This document shows, piece by piece, positions 9,640-19,315 of a stretch of 43,502 bases of DNA. Position 1 is the stretch's first letter, and each line of letters opens with the position of its first letter. This stretch comes from Ignavibacteriales bacterium. GTDB lineage: Bacteria > Bacteroidota > Ignavibacteria > UBA10030. A program made the position numbers and the translations under genes. The DNA lies in contig JACPLA010000050.1 of the NCBI GenBank assembly GCA_016186715.1, forward strand, positions 1 through 43,502. Direction: 5' to 3'. A model generated the notes under the pieces. The model was not told where the DNA came from and searched no databases. It saw nothing but the letters and a program-made list of their open reading frames with translations.

Positions 9640-10947
9640 ATGCCTGTTCAAATCATTGTGGGAGCCCAATGGGGCGACGAAGGCAAGGGAAAAATCGTCG
9701 ACCATCTGAGCGAGAAGGTTGACATTGTCGCGCGCTATCAGGGCGGAGCCAACGCGGGGCACACCGTTGTTCTTCCGCCGCGACGCGCCGACCGCGAAAA
9801 GGAATTCGTACTCCACCTGATTCCATCCGGCATTTTTCATTCCCATGTTGTTTGTGTCATCGGCAACGGCGTGGTCCTTGATCCAAAAGCCCTCATGGAT
9901 GAGATCAATCAGCTTCAGACGGCCGGCATCGATATCAAAGGGCGGCTTCTCATCAGTCATCACGCCCATTTAATCATGCCGTATCACAAGGCCCTCGACT
10001 CCATCCGGGAACAGGGAAATCAGAAAATCGGTACCACAGGGAGAGGCATCGGGCCGGCTTACATTGACAAATACCTGAGGGCCGGAATCCGCGTCGTCGA
10101 CCTTTTGGATCGCGATATCCTGTGTAGGAAACTCAAGCAGAATATCGAGGAAAAAAACGAGCTCTTGCGAAAAGTGTACAATGTCCGCGAACTCGATATT
10201 GATGAGATCATCAATGAATACCAGGAATTCGACAAGAAAATCGATGAGTATATCACCGATACCTCAGAGTATCTGAATAACGCTCTCCGAAAGAAGAAAT
10301 TCATCCTGGCAGAAGGGGCCCAGGGAGCGCTTCTTGATGTCGACCATGGGACCTATCCGTATGTCACTTCTTCCAGTCCCACCAGCGGCGGGGCCTGCAC
10401 CGGACTGGGCATTCCGCCAACTTCCGTCAGATCCATCATCGGGGTAGCAAAGGCCTATTCAACCAGGGTCGGCAATGGTCCGTTCCCGACAGAGCTTGAC
10501 AACGACGCCGGCGAACGGCTTCGGACTATAGGCGGAGAATTCGGAGCAACAACGGGACGGCCGCGCCGGTGCGGATGGCTCGACCTCGTCAGCTTGGCCT
10601 ATTCTGTCCGGGTCAACGGGATTCAAAAAATCGCCGTCACAAAGCTGGACGTCCTGGACGACTTCGACGAAATCAGGGTATGTACCGGGTATACGCTGAA
10701 CGGAAGGAAACTCTCGAGTTTTCCAACCGACGTGCAGACTCTTGAAAAGATACACCCCATTTACAAAAACTTCAGGGGATGGAAGACCTCGACATCCGGG
10801 GCTCGGAGATTCAAGGACCTGCCTGGAAACGCGCGTCGATACATCGAAGCCATAGGTAAGTCTCTCAGGACCCAGATCTGGATGGTCTCCGTTGGCGCTC
10901 GCCGCGACCAGACCATCTTTGTGCCGGGGAATCGGCGCGGGTCATGA
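9640..10947 (+). CDS. purA: Adenylosuccinate synthetase
   Basis: MPVQIIVGAQWGDEGKGKIVDHLSEKVDIVARYQGGANAGHTVV; GTTGRGIGPAYIDK; EGAQGALLDVDHGTYPYVTSSSPTSGG. Start moved from 9412 to ATG 9640. Confidence 0.97.
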   Translation: MPVQIIVGAQWGDEGKGKIVDHLSEKVDIVARYQGGANAGHTVVLPPRRADREKEFVLHLIPSGIFHSHVVCVIGNGVVLDPKALMDEINQLQTAGIDIKGRLLISHHAHLIMPYHKALDSIREQGNQKIGTTGRGIGPAYIDKYLRAGIRVVDLLDRDILCRKLKQNIEEKNELLRKVYNVRELDIDEIINEYQEFDKKIDEYITDTSEYLNNALRKKKFILAEGAQGALLDVDHGTYPYVTSSSPTSGGACTGLGIPPTSVRSIIGVAKAYSTRVGNGPFPTELDNDAGERLRTIGGEFGATTGRPRRCGWLDLVSLAYSVRVNGIQKIAVTKLDVLDDFDEIRVCTGYTLNGRKLSSFPTDVQTLEKIHPIYKNFRGWKTSTSGARRFKDLPGNARRYIEAIGKSLRTQIWMVSVGARRDQTIFVPGNRRGS

Positions 10948-12158
10948 AATCACCGCTGAAAACCGGAAGTCCGCAGTCGAGCAAATTCAAAATAGGCCTG
11001 CTGATCTTTGCCTTCCTGATTATCGGGGGTACGCTCTGGTATACGCACACTATCGTTTCTGAATTAGAGGACCGCCAAAAACAGGTTGCCGATCTCTATG
11101 CCAAGTCGCTGGAGTACCTTGCCAACGCCCCTGAAACGATGGGGGGCGATTATGGGTTCGTCTTCGACGAGATTATCCGGGCCATCGACTTCCCGATCAT
11201 TCTGACGGATGCACACAACGAACCGATTACGCCGCTTGTCAACGCCTACAAAAATCTGGAAATCGATACCTCCGCCTCAGCTAAGGAGCAACGGGCGAGG
11301 CTGAAGACGCTGTTAGCTCAGATGGATTCCCGCAACAAGCCCATTACCGTTGCGTACCAGGACAGCATCGTTCTCAATTATGTGCATTTTGACGAGTCGC
11401 CTCTGGTCACCCGCCTTCGCTGGCTTCCGTATGTCGAAATCTCAATCATTGGACTTTTTATTCTGATCGGCTACATCAGTTTCAGTTACGTGAAGCGGAG
11501 CGAGCAGGGGAATATCTGGATCGGGATGGCGCGGGAAACTGCGCATCAGTTGGGCACGCCCATTTCAAGCATGATGGGATGGGTGGAGCTTTTGAAGAGC
11601 TCTTCCCTTGATCCGTCGCTGACCACGACCATCCGCGACATGGAGAACGACGTTCAGCGGCTTCAAAAAATTGCCGACCGTTTTTCCAAGATCGGCTCCA
11701 AGCCCGATTTGAAGCCGGAGAATCTCACAGAGATCATTTCAAGGACAATTCAGTATTTCGAGCGCCGAATCCCTCAGAGCGGAAAGAAAGTCCAGATTCG
11801 TTTCGAACACCCCGGTGCGGTGAATGCTTCGGTGAACAGCGAGTTGTTCGAATGGGTTCTGGAAAACCTCATTAAGAACGCACTTGACGCCATTGAAAAC
11901 GGAACGGGGACGATCTTGATATCGCTTTCGGAATCTGACCGGATCGTGACAATCGATGTCGCCGACACCGGAAAGGGAATCGAAGGGCTTTATAAGAAAG
12001 ACATTTTCCGTCCGGGTTTTTCCACGAAGACACGCGGTTGGGGGCTGGGGCTAAGCTTGTCGCAAAGAATCGTCGAAACCTATCACAAAGGGCGGCTCTT
12101 CCTCAAAGAGTCCCATGCAGGAAGCGGAACGACATTCCGCGTTCGTCTCAAGAAGTAG
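10944..12158 (+). CDS. Sensor histidine kinase (two TM segments, HATPase)
   Basis: ARETAHQLGTPISSMMGWVELL (H-box), NLIKNALDAIENG, DTGKGIEG, GWGLGLSLSQRIVE; ATGA overlap with purA stop. Confidence 0.9.
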   Translation: MKSPLKTGSPQSSKFKIGLLIFAFLIIGGTLWYTHTIVSELEDRQKQVADLYAKSLEYLANAPETMGGDYGFVFDEIIRAIDFPIILTDAHNEPITPLVNAYKNLEIDTSASAKEQRARLKTLLAQMDSRNKPITVAYQDSIVLNYVHFDESPLVTRLRWLPYVEISIIGLFILIGYISFSYVKRSEQGNIWIGMARETAHQLGTPISSMMGWVELLKSSSLDPSLTTTIRDMENDVQRLQKIADRFSKIGSKPDLKPENLTEIISRTIQYFERRIPQSGKKVQIRFEHPGAVNASVNSELFEWVLENLIKNALDAIENGTGTILISLSESDRIVTIDVADTGKGIEGLYKKDIFRPGFSTKTRGWGLGLSLSQRIVETYHKGRLFLKESHAGSGTTFRVRLKK

Positions 12159-12168
12159 ACTTGCCTCA

Positions 12169-13071
12169 ATGAAGATTGCAGTGATCCGAATCGCCCGACC
12201 CGCTTTTTTTGCCCTCCTCATCGCTTGCCCGGCGATGGCACAATCTCCCTCCGGCGAGGATCTTCACCGCTGGGTTCGTGGTATCGAAGGGAGAGATTCA
12301 CAGGGGAGGCGGGACTTTGTCAAGCAGGAACTGAACAAACTTCCCGTGGCTTTCGTTGCCTTGCCGTTTTCACGCACCATCACCTCTGGCGCGAGGCAGC
12401 GGGAGATCACGGGGGAGAATATTGTGGTCGGGCTTGGAAAAGGGAAACAGACTCTTGTCGTGGGAGCGCATATGGATGCCGCTCCGGAATCACCGGGTGC
12501 AAACGACAATGGATCCGGCGTTGCGGTTGTCCTTGGACTTATCCAAGCGTTCAAAGACCATGCGTGGAATCACCGCGCCTTCTTTTGCTTCTTCGACCAG
12601 GAGGAGGAAGGTTTGATAGGCTCTCAGGCTTTCGTCGAGTCGTACAGTGACTCACTGAATCACCGGGCGATGATCAACCTGGATGTTGCGGGAACAGGCA
12701 CGGAAATCTACGTCGGGCCGGTAGGCGGGGGCGACGACGACTTTCTCATGCCTCTTGTTCGGCGGGCGGCGGCACTCACGGGGTACGCGTTTCACGAGAG
12801 CGAGTATTACCCGCCGTCGGATCATCTTTCGTTTGCCGACCGCAACCTGGAAAACATTTCCATCTCTATTGTTCCGAAAGGTGACGTTCCCCTTCTGATC
12901 GAGGCCATTGCCGGGGGTTGGAGCATTGATCCGGGGAAAACGCCCGAGGTGTTGAAGGTCATGCATACATCGGAAGACAAGTCCGTTCATGTCTCTCCGG
13001 AATCGCTGAAGATGTCGTTTCGTTTCACGGAGCGGTTGCTCAGGCTCATCAACCGAACGAATGAGAAGTAA
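12169..13071 (+). CDS. M28-family zinc aminopeptidase, secreted
   Basis: Signal peptide MKIAVIRIARPAFFALLIACPAMAQ; VVGAHMDAAPESPGANDNGSGVAVVL; FFDQEEEGLIGSQAF. Confidence 0.88.
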   Translation: MKIAVIRIARPAFFALLIACPAMAQSPSGEDLHRWVRGIEGRDSQGRRDFVKQELNKLPVAFVALPFSRTITSGARQREITGENIVVGLGKGKQTLVVGAHMDAAPESPGANDNGSGVAVVLGLIQAFKDHAWNHRAFFCFFDQEEEGLIGSQAFVESYSDSLNHRAMINLDVAGTGTEIYVGPVGGGDDDFLMPLVRRAAALTGYAFHESEYYPPSDHLSFADRNLENISISIVPKGDVPLLIEAIAGGWSIDPGKTPEVLKVMHTSEDKSVHVSPESLKMSFRFTERLLRLINRTNEK

Positions 13072-13101
13072 GATCCATTCAATGAGGCGGACAGCTTCCG
13101 C

Positions 13102-14262
13102 TCAATCCCCCGTTGCTGTTCCTACGAGAGACTTGAAATAGCACCTCCTTCGTTTGTGCTGCCTTCCTTCGTAGAATCTCCACTGTGCCCGCACTTTCGT
13201 GTTCGATTCAAGCTCGGGGTTTGATTCAACACGCGTTACATTCCTTTTGGTATAGAGAACATTCATTTCGTACATCAGAATGGCATTCAGACCCTTATCC
13301 TGCATATCCGGACGGATGGCTGTAAGATAAAGATCGACCCGGTCGTTCTTTTTCATCGCCTTCAGCAGATGGGCAAATCCGAAAGGAAACAATCGTCCGT
13401 GTGCCTTCTGGAGCGCATGGGACATCGAGGGCATCGTGATGCCAAAGGCCGCAATCTTTCCTTCGCAATCCAGAACAACCGGCACGAATTCGGGACGGAT
13501 GAAACCAAAGTACTGCTTCACATACATCTCGACTTGTCTCTCCGTGAGCGGCACGAACCCGTAGAGGCCGGTGTAGGTGGTATTGATAAGCCCGAAAATT
13601 TCTTTTGCATATGGAAGCAGCTCTTTTGCCCGTTTCACTTTCAGGGTTTTCAGTTGATATCGATCTGCAACGACACGCGCGAGCCTTTTAACCTTTTCCG
13701 GGATTTCCTTCGGCGGAACCATTTCGTATTCAACCCAGTCGACATCTTTCTGATACCCGAGCTTCTCCAGATGTACGGGATAGTAAGGATGGTTGTAGAT
13801 GGTTGCAATCGTTCCGAGCTCCTCAAAACCCTCGATCAGCATTCCCTCCCGGTCCATATCAGTGAACCCAAGCGGACCATGCACTGCCTCCATCCCCCGA
13901 TCCCTTGCCCAGCCTTCGATCTCCTGAAAGAGCAGCCGCGATATCTCCTCGTCGTCAATGAAATCGACCCATCCTATGCGGGCATATTTCTTCCCCCACA
14001 GGTCGTTGAAACGACGGTTGATGATGCCCGCGATTCGTCCCACCGGTTTGCGATCCCTGGAGGCAAGCCAGTACTTTGCTTCGCAGTGTTCAAAGGCAGG
14101 ATTACGGTCCTTTCGCAAGGTATTCATTTCATCGAACAGGAGTGGAGGAATCCAGTACCGATTCCCTTTGTAGATTGAAAAGGGAAATTTGATAAATCGT
14201 TTGAGGTCGTGGTTGGATCTGACCTCTTCTATGACCGCAGACATACCGCCTTCCTTTCGCAC
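13102..14262 (-). CDS. GNAT-superfamily acetyltransferase-like protein
   Basis: Domain-like pattern VGRIAGIINRRFND...GRLFPFGFAHLLKAMKKNDRVDLYLTAIRPDMQDKGLNAILMYEMN; family-level call only. Confidence 0.6.
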   Translation of the reverse strand: MRKEGGMSAVIEEVRSNHDLKRFIKFPFSIYKGNRYWIPPLLFDEMNTLRKDRNPAFEHCEAKYWLASRDRKPVGRIAGIINRRFNDLWGKKYARIGWVDFIDDEEISRLLFQEIEGWARDRGMEAVHGPLGFTDMDREGMLIEGFEELGTIATIYNHPYYPVHLEKLGYQKDVDWVEYEMVPPKEIPEKVKRLARVVADRYQLKTLKVKRAKELLPYAKEIFGLINTTYTGLYGFVPLTERQVEMYVKQYFGFIRPEFVPVVLDCEGKIAAFGITMPSMSHALQKAHGRLFPFGFAHLLKAMKKNDRVDLYLTAIRPDMQDKGLNAILMYEMNVLYTKRNVTRVESNPELESNTKVRAQWRFYEGRQHKRRRCYFKSLVGTATGD

Positions 14263-14280
14263 AAACGATGATGTCGCCGA

Positions 14281-16215
14281 TCAGAACGCCTGCCCGAAAT
14301 TAAGATAGAATCCCGTCCCCTCCCGGCTCATTCCAACATCGGCTCTTGCCACAAACGTGTCCATGAGAAATCGCAGCCCTATGCCCGTATTGGTTTTCCA
14401 CCCTCTTTCAAAAGGCTCAAGCCGGGCGGGGACATCGGCGAGTTTCCCTGCATCGAAGAACGCAACCCCGCCAAATCTCCAAAACAGCGGAAATCGTATT
14501 TCCATGTTTGCCATGATGACAGACTTGTCCAGGAACCGGTCCTGCGGGTACCCCCGAAGCGTTCTGTTCCCTCCCAGAGACGCAAGCGCATGAATCGGAA
14601 GGTTGGTGCCGTCAATGATCTGGCCGTTGAGCTGGGCCGCGAACACCGTCCGGGGATAAAGAAGAACATGGAACGTTTGCACAGATGCTGAGAACCTTCG
14701 AACGCTATAATCGCTGAGAATGTCCTGATCCCCGGCTTCAACCTCAACCTGAATAACGTTTCCTCGGGACGGATTAATAAAGCTATTCCGGGAATCATAA
14801 CGAAACGACGAAAACAACGTCATCCCCTGACTTCTTCCGTGATTGATGGAAGGAAGGGAATTGGCAAATAATCCGGAAGCATCGTAGTTGAGATTCCGTA
14901 CGGTCCGGAACTTAAGTCCGATCTGTCCGACCAACCTCCGGCTGAATCCCCTGCTTCCCACCACCTGCACCTCAAGTGGTTCCTTGGTGTACACTTCACC
15001 CGCAGATTCTGCAGAACGATTTCCGATACCAAAAAAATTATTCTTGAGGTACTTGTCGTAATCGATGATCGCGTCGAACGAGAACGGGTATTCCTTTCCC
15101 TGACGCAATTCGAAATCGGGAATCGAAAAGACGAAACGGTACCATCGTTCTCCTTTTGTACTGTTGAATGCTATCACGTCAAACGATTCTGAAACTCCCC
15201 ACAGGTTGAGGAAAAAACCTTTTGCACCGTATCCGAATCCCACATCGGTGTCATACGTCAGAATCGGAAGGCCTTCAATCGTCGTGGCCGGATTGGGGAT
15301 GACAGCTTTCCGCTCCGGAAGCCGATGAATGTCGATGACCGCAAAAACGCCGTAGTGGTCGGAGGCAAAGACGCCGTCCCGCGGGTCGGTGAGGAAGACG
15401 GTGCCTGAAAGGACATCTTCCGATCGAAATGACGGATTGAGAAAGATGTGGTCGATTCTTCGAGAGTACCCATCGTACCAGGAATTCAGCACTTCAAAAA
15501 TGCCCGCATCTTGTGCCCGGGGAAAGGAAAACGCGACATTAGGGTTATCGACGGCATCCCACGTGGGCATGGTGCCCCAGCCGGCAAGTTCTATCGCGTC
15601 GAGGAATCCTTGATCGCGAAGAAACCCAATTTCCGGCGAACCGGGCTCGGCATTAAAATCACCGAGAAGAATCACGGGATAGGTTTCCCGGCCAGCCAGG
15701 TATCGAACAAGATCATGGACCTGTCGCTGCCGAACTTCGCCAAGCCGGGCGAGTTCTTCGCGGTGCGCGCGCCTCTTTTCCGAACCAAGATCGAGGCTGT
15801 CCATCAGGCGGGAAAGCCGGGATCTGGTCCGATCGTCGTCCGGCGGATGGGATGCCAGATGTGTGTTGATGATGGTGAGCGGCTTTTCCCCTTTCCTCAG
15901 GCGCGCAACGAGGGCAATGTTCCTATCGGAAAAATGAAAGGAACAGACGGTTCCAAACAGTCCAAAGGTCTCGGACAAGTCCCAGACGTCAATCAGTTCA
16001 AGTTTCAGTTCTTTCTTTGCTAAAATGGCGAGCCCTTCGTTCAGGTTCGAAGGAATCCCGAGTCGTCCGATCTTTATTCCGCCGTTTGCTCGTTGGGCTA
16101 CATAGTCATAACCCAGCGCATCGGCAAGAAAAGAGGCGACGTCCGCGACCGGGTTCGCCTCCTGCAAAGCGATGACGTCGGCATCCGCCAAAAAAAGCTG
16201 CTCGTCTGCGCGGAT
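14281..16215 (-). CDS. Endonuclease/exonuclease/phosphatase (EEP) domain fused to C-terminal Omp85/BamA-type beta-barrel; 5' end probably disrupted
   Basis: ADADVIALQEANP, NTHLASHPP, LLGDFNAEPGSPE, ASDHYGVFAVI (EEP motifs); C-terminal SFRYDSRNSFINPSRG, GGNRTLRGYPQDRF, ending in F. Listed ORF start is TTG (16191); frame stays open only to a TGA at 16216-16218. Confidence 0.8.
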   Translation of the reverse strand: MRADEQLFLADADVIALQEANPVADVASFLADALGYDYVAQRANGGIKIGRLGIPSNLNEGLAILAKKELKLELIDVWDLSETFGLFGTVCSFHFSDRNIALVARLRKGEKPLTIINTHLASHPPDDDRTRSRLSRLMDSLDLGSEKRRAHREELARLGEVRQRQVHDLVRYLAGRETYPVILLGDFNAEPGSPEIGFLRDQGFLDAIELAGWGTMPTWDAVDNPNVAFSFPRAQDAGIFEVLNSWYDGYSRRIDHIFLNPSFRSEDVLSGTVFLTDPRDGVFASDHYGVFAVIDIHRLPERKAVIPNPATTIEGLPILTYDTDVGFGYGAKGFFLNLWGVSESFDVIAFNSTKGERWYRFVFSIPDFELRQGKEYPFSFDAIIDYDKYLKNNFFGIGNRSAESAGEVYTKEPLEVQVVGSRGFSRRLVGQIGLKFRTVRNLNYDASGLFANSLPSINHGRSQGMTLFSSFRYDSRNSFINPSRGNVIQVEVEAGDQDILSDYSVRRFSASVQTFHVLLYPRTVFAAQLNGQIIDGTNLPIHALASLGGNRTLRGYPQDRFLDKSVIMANMEIRFPLFWRFGGVAFFDAGKLADVPARLEPFERGWKTNTGIGLRFLMDTFVARADVGMSREGTGFYLNFGQAF

Positions 16216-16306
16216 TCATGTGCGAGATTGCTTTTTCACCTCGGCGATTTCCGCTTGTGGAAATCATGACTTCAAGAAGCTTCTGCATGGCAGTTGCACT
16301 GTTCCG

Positions 16307-17275
16307 TCAGGCCTGATACGTTCCGCGCGTTTTCGAAAAGAAATACTCCATCAGTCCCAAAAAACCCGCCGAAGCTGCAACGGCGCCGACGGAATGTACG
16401 ATTGCGATGGGAGAAAGAAAATAAAGGACCATTCCCCTGGTGTACCATATAAGAACTTTATAGGAATTATGTTGCGAAGGATTCCTGATGAGGATGAAGC
16501 TGCTCGAAACCATCGTCACAACGGCTGCAGCGCTGAGAACCAAAAACACTGTGCTGGAGCCTTCGTTTGAACCAACACTGACTTGATCCGACAGGAAGAA
16601 CAGAATTCCCGCGACGGCAACAACGATGTACGGGATCACATGCCACTTTGCGACGTCGATCCCGTAATAGACCGGCGCCGTTCTGTATCCTGTTTTGGCG
16701 TCTCCCTCCACATCTTTGAAATACCCCGTAAGAACAAATCCGGCATAGACGAAACAGACGAGGAATGCAAATACGATGACTTCGCGCGGAAACCCGTTCA
16801 GCGTCGTGATGTCTGAAACACCCAGAGCTCCAAGGAACGGTAGCGCCGCAACGATAAGACCATTCCACACCGGTCCCGCATTCGGGATACGCTTCATTCT
16901 ATTGTAGGTGAAGCTCAACACGAGCGCGGCTCCCTGGAAAGCCAGCATCAGGGGGTTGATGAAATAAAATAGAATTCCGACTGCAAGCAGAAGGCTTCCA
17001 AGCACAACCCACATCATTTTCACCGGCAGCTCCCCCGTTACCATGGGACGAAACGGAGCGTTGATCCGATCCGTTTCGAGATCAAACGTATCGCAAAGCG
17101 CCTGGATCAGCCCGTACGAAAAGAAGCAGATAAGAAATGTGGTCGCGGTTTTCCAAACCGGCGGATCCTGATATGCGAATACCATGCCTGTAAGTCCTGC
17201 TGCACCGGAGACCGCGAAGAAGTGGGGGCGAAAAGTCGTCCAAACGTTTCTGACGAAAGCGATCGCTTTGTTCAT
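16307..17275 (-). CDS. UbiA-family prenyltransferase
   Basis: LIQALCDTFDLETDRINAPFRPMVTGELP (Asp-rich motif), multiple TM helices, GYFKDVEGDAKTGYRTAPVYYG (second Asp motif). Confidence 0.88.
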   Translation of the reverse strand: MNKAIAFVRNVWTTFRPHFFAVSGAAGLTGMVFAYQDPPVWKTATTFLICFFSYGLIQALCDTFDLETDRINAPFRPMVTGELPVKMMWVVLGSLLLAVGILFYFINPLMLAFQGAALVLSFTYNRMKRIPNAGPVWNGLIVAALPFLGALGVSDITTLNGFPREVIVFAFLVCFVYAGFVLTGYFKDVEGDAKTGYRTAPVYYGIDVAKWHVIPYIVVAVAGILFFLSDQVSVGSNEGSSTVFLVLSAAAVVTMVSSSFILIRNPSQHNSYKVLIWYTRGMVLYFLSPIAIVHSVGAVAASAGFLGLMEYFFSKTRGTYQA

Positions 17276-17284
17276 GACATTCTC

Positions 17285-18325
17285 CTATTCAAGACCGACA
17301 TTCCTGGAATACTTCAGGAGCGATTGTACATAGCTCCCGGGATCTTCCCGAATTGAGGATGAGAGTTGACGGACAAAGGCAATGTCGATTTGAGCTTTCC
17401 GGTTTTCCGTCAATACGTGAAAACCGGAGCCCTCGACCGCCTTCCCGATTTCGAATACATTGAGTTGAAGATCTCGGCAGCGATTCAAACATTCTTGAAC
17501 GCGGTCACCCGGCACCGAGAAGACCAGCTCGAACTCACCATGCTCGGCCGCCGCAAACAGCCAAAGGGGAATCTGAAATCTCGAGGCAAGGGCGCGTGCA
17601 TCGGAATGATAGCATTCCGGTCTTTGGCGGTACAAGATCCCGCAGTCGTTCAGCCGCGACAGGATGTCCAGGCTGGCGAACAAACCGTCGCTGGAATCGA
17701 TGCAAGCGGAGGCCACGTCCCGAATCACGGGCCTCGCATCAAACCTCGCCGTGGGACGATAATGCATCTCAATCTCTTGTGCTTCCTCCAACTTCTGCAG
17801 CTTTGAGAAGCCCAGTGCGTTCCCGAGTCCGATGGATCCGGTCACAAAGATTCGATCACCCGGTTTCATCCCGGTCCTCTGGCGCGCAACTGCTTTCGGA
17901 ACGAGACCGAAAGCGGTTCCGCAAATCTGAAGGGAGGATCCGGTGTTCACGTCGCCGCCGAGAAGCGCCGTCTTGTGCACAGTGGCCGCATCGGCGATCC
18001 CCCTGGAGATTTCTTTGACAGTTTCAGTTGGAATGGATGAGGGCAGCGTCCAGGCAAGCAACATCCCGAGCGGTTCAACTCCGACGGCCGCAAGATCGCT
18101 CAGGTTGATGTTCACTGCCGTCCATCCGATGGTCCAGGGATTCTCGAGGATCCCCAGCTCGATCTCTTCATGGAGCGAATCCGTCGTGCAGGCGAGACAC
18201 AGATCGCTGGAGAGTTCGATCAACTCGGCGTCTGAAGCAAACGGAGCATTGACCTGACGCGGATCCCGGGTCAGATGTGAGCGCACGACATTGATCAACT
18301 GTTCTTCCACAGTGCGGGAGTCCAT
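17285..18325 (-). CDS. ThiL-like / AIR-synthase-related kinase
   Basis: TTDSLHEEIELG, GWTAVNINLSDLAAVGVEPLGMLLAWTLP, LLGGDVNTGSSLQICGTAFGLVPK, RTGMKPGDRIFVTGSIGLGNAL, CIDSSDGLFASL. Confidence 0.75.
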   Translation of the reverse strand: MDSRTVEEQLINVVRSHLTRDPRQVNAPFASDAELIELSSDLCLACTTDSLHEEIELGILENPWTIGWTAVNINLSDLAAVGVEPLGMLLAWTLPSSIPTETVKEISRGIADAATVHKTALLGGDVNTGSSLQICGTAFGLVPKAVARQRTGMKPGDRIFVTGSIGLGNALGFSKLQKLEEAQEIEMHYRPTARFDARPVIRDVASACIDSSDGLFASLDILSRLNDCGILYRQRPECYHSDARALASRFQIPLWLFAAAEHGEFELVFSVPGDRVQECLNRCRDLQLNVFEIGKAVEGSGFHVLTENRKAQIDIAFVRQLSSSIREDPGSYVQSLLKYSRNVGLE

Positions 18326-18330
18326 CTACC

Positions 18331-19203
18331 TCACCGGTCAGTTCCAAAATTGTATGCAAATCCGAGCCATGGAAGAAACGGAAATCCAGTAATTCTTGAA
18401 CCAGCAGGATAGATGAGACCTAGATCGGCTGCCAGACTCTCTCCGAAGAAACGTATGCCGAAAGAGAGAAAAGCAATATCGGAATCCGGCGGGAACCAAT
18501 TTTCAGTGATGAACTTAATACTATTTGATGCGCGGAGTTCGCCTCCTAACATGATTATTGGCTTGTCGGCAGTTTCGTCTCCAGAAAAACCCCAACCAAG
18601 TCCAGCTGTCAGTGAGGCTCTTTGGCTGCCGAACGAAGTCACACCATAGATGATTCCTACTCCATCTGATCCCCCGGAAGTAGAGTTGATATATAAAACT
18701 CCACCGGAAAGACTGAGGTTGTCAATCTCAACCGGAGTTACCTTCGGGGCGAGATAGAAGATTTGACTCTCTGCTCCGGGGAAAAGGGATATACCGCCGG
18801 CCAGTGTGAGGACATCCGCAACGCCCACAGCCAGAAAAGGGAAGAATATCTGATAAGCTGAGAAGTACCCTTGTCCTGATTCGAGTGGTCGGGCAGTGGG
18901 GGCAAAAAACAACCGTGTGTGATTGGGATCGGGACGAATATATTGCCCACCCTCGACTTGTCCAGAAAGCTGTTCCCTGGCTTTCACTTGGTTTTTGGGA
19001 ATCGTCATTGAAATGTTACCGATGGTGTTAAAGAAAATTGAGACAGAATCCTCCTTGACGATAGTCCCAATAAGTTCTGATCCGTCTCTGAGAACCAGCT
19101 TGGTTGGTCTTTGAGATGTAGTGTCTTGCTGAGAAAAGCATCTGGTCATGAGAATAGAATCTAGCGCAACAAGCACCAAGACCGTCGAGAAAATAGATCT
19201 CAT
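18331..19203 (-). CDS. Secreted/outer-membrane hypothetical protein
   Basis: Signal peptide MRSIFSTVLVLVALDSILMTRCFSQQ; beta-rich glycine-containing C-terminus ending WLGFAYNFGTDR. Start moved to 19203. Confidence 0.6.
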   Translation of the reverse strand: MRSIFSTVLVLVALDSILMTRCFSQQDTTSQRPTKLVLRDGSELIGTIVKEDSVSIFFNTIGNISMTIPKNQVKAREQLSGQVEGGQYIRPDPNHTRLFFAPTARPLESGQGYFSAYQIFFPFLAVGVADVLTLAGGISLFPGAESQIFYLAPKVTPVEIDNLSLSGGVLYINSTSGGSDGVGIIYGVTSFGSQRASLTAGLGWGFSGDETADKPIIMLGGELRASNSIKFITENWFPPDSDIAFLSFGIRFFGESLAADLGLIYPAGSRITGFPFLPWLGFAYNFGTDR

Positions 19204-19315
19204 CTGATTATGTCCTTTCTGCCCCCTCAATGAGATTCCTTTTGGGGTAAGGGCGGTTTTGCCTGACTTTGTGTACAATGAACAGTGCACTGCGAGCAGC
19301 TTTGTCACCTCGCTC

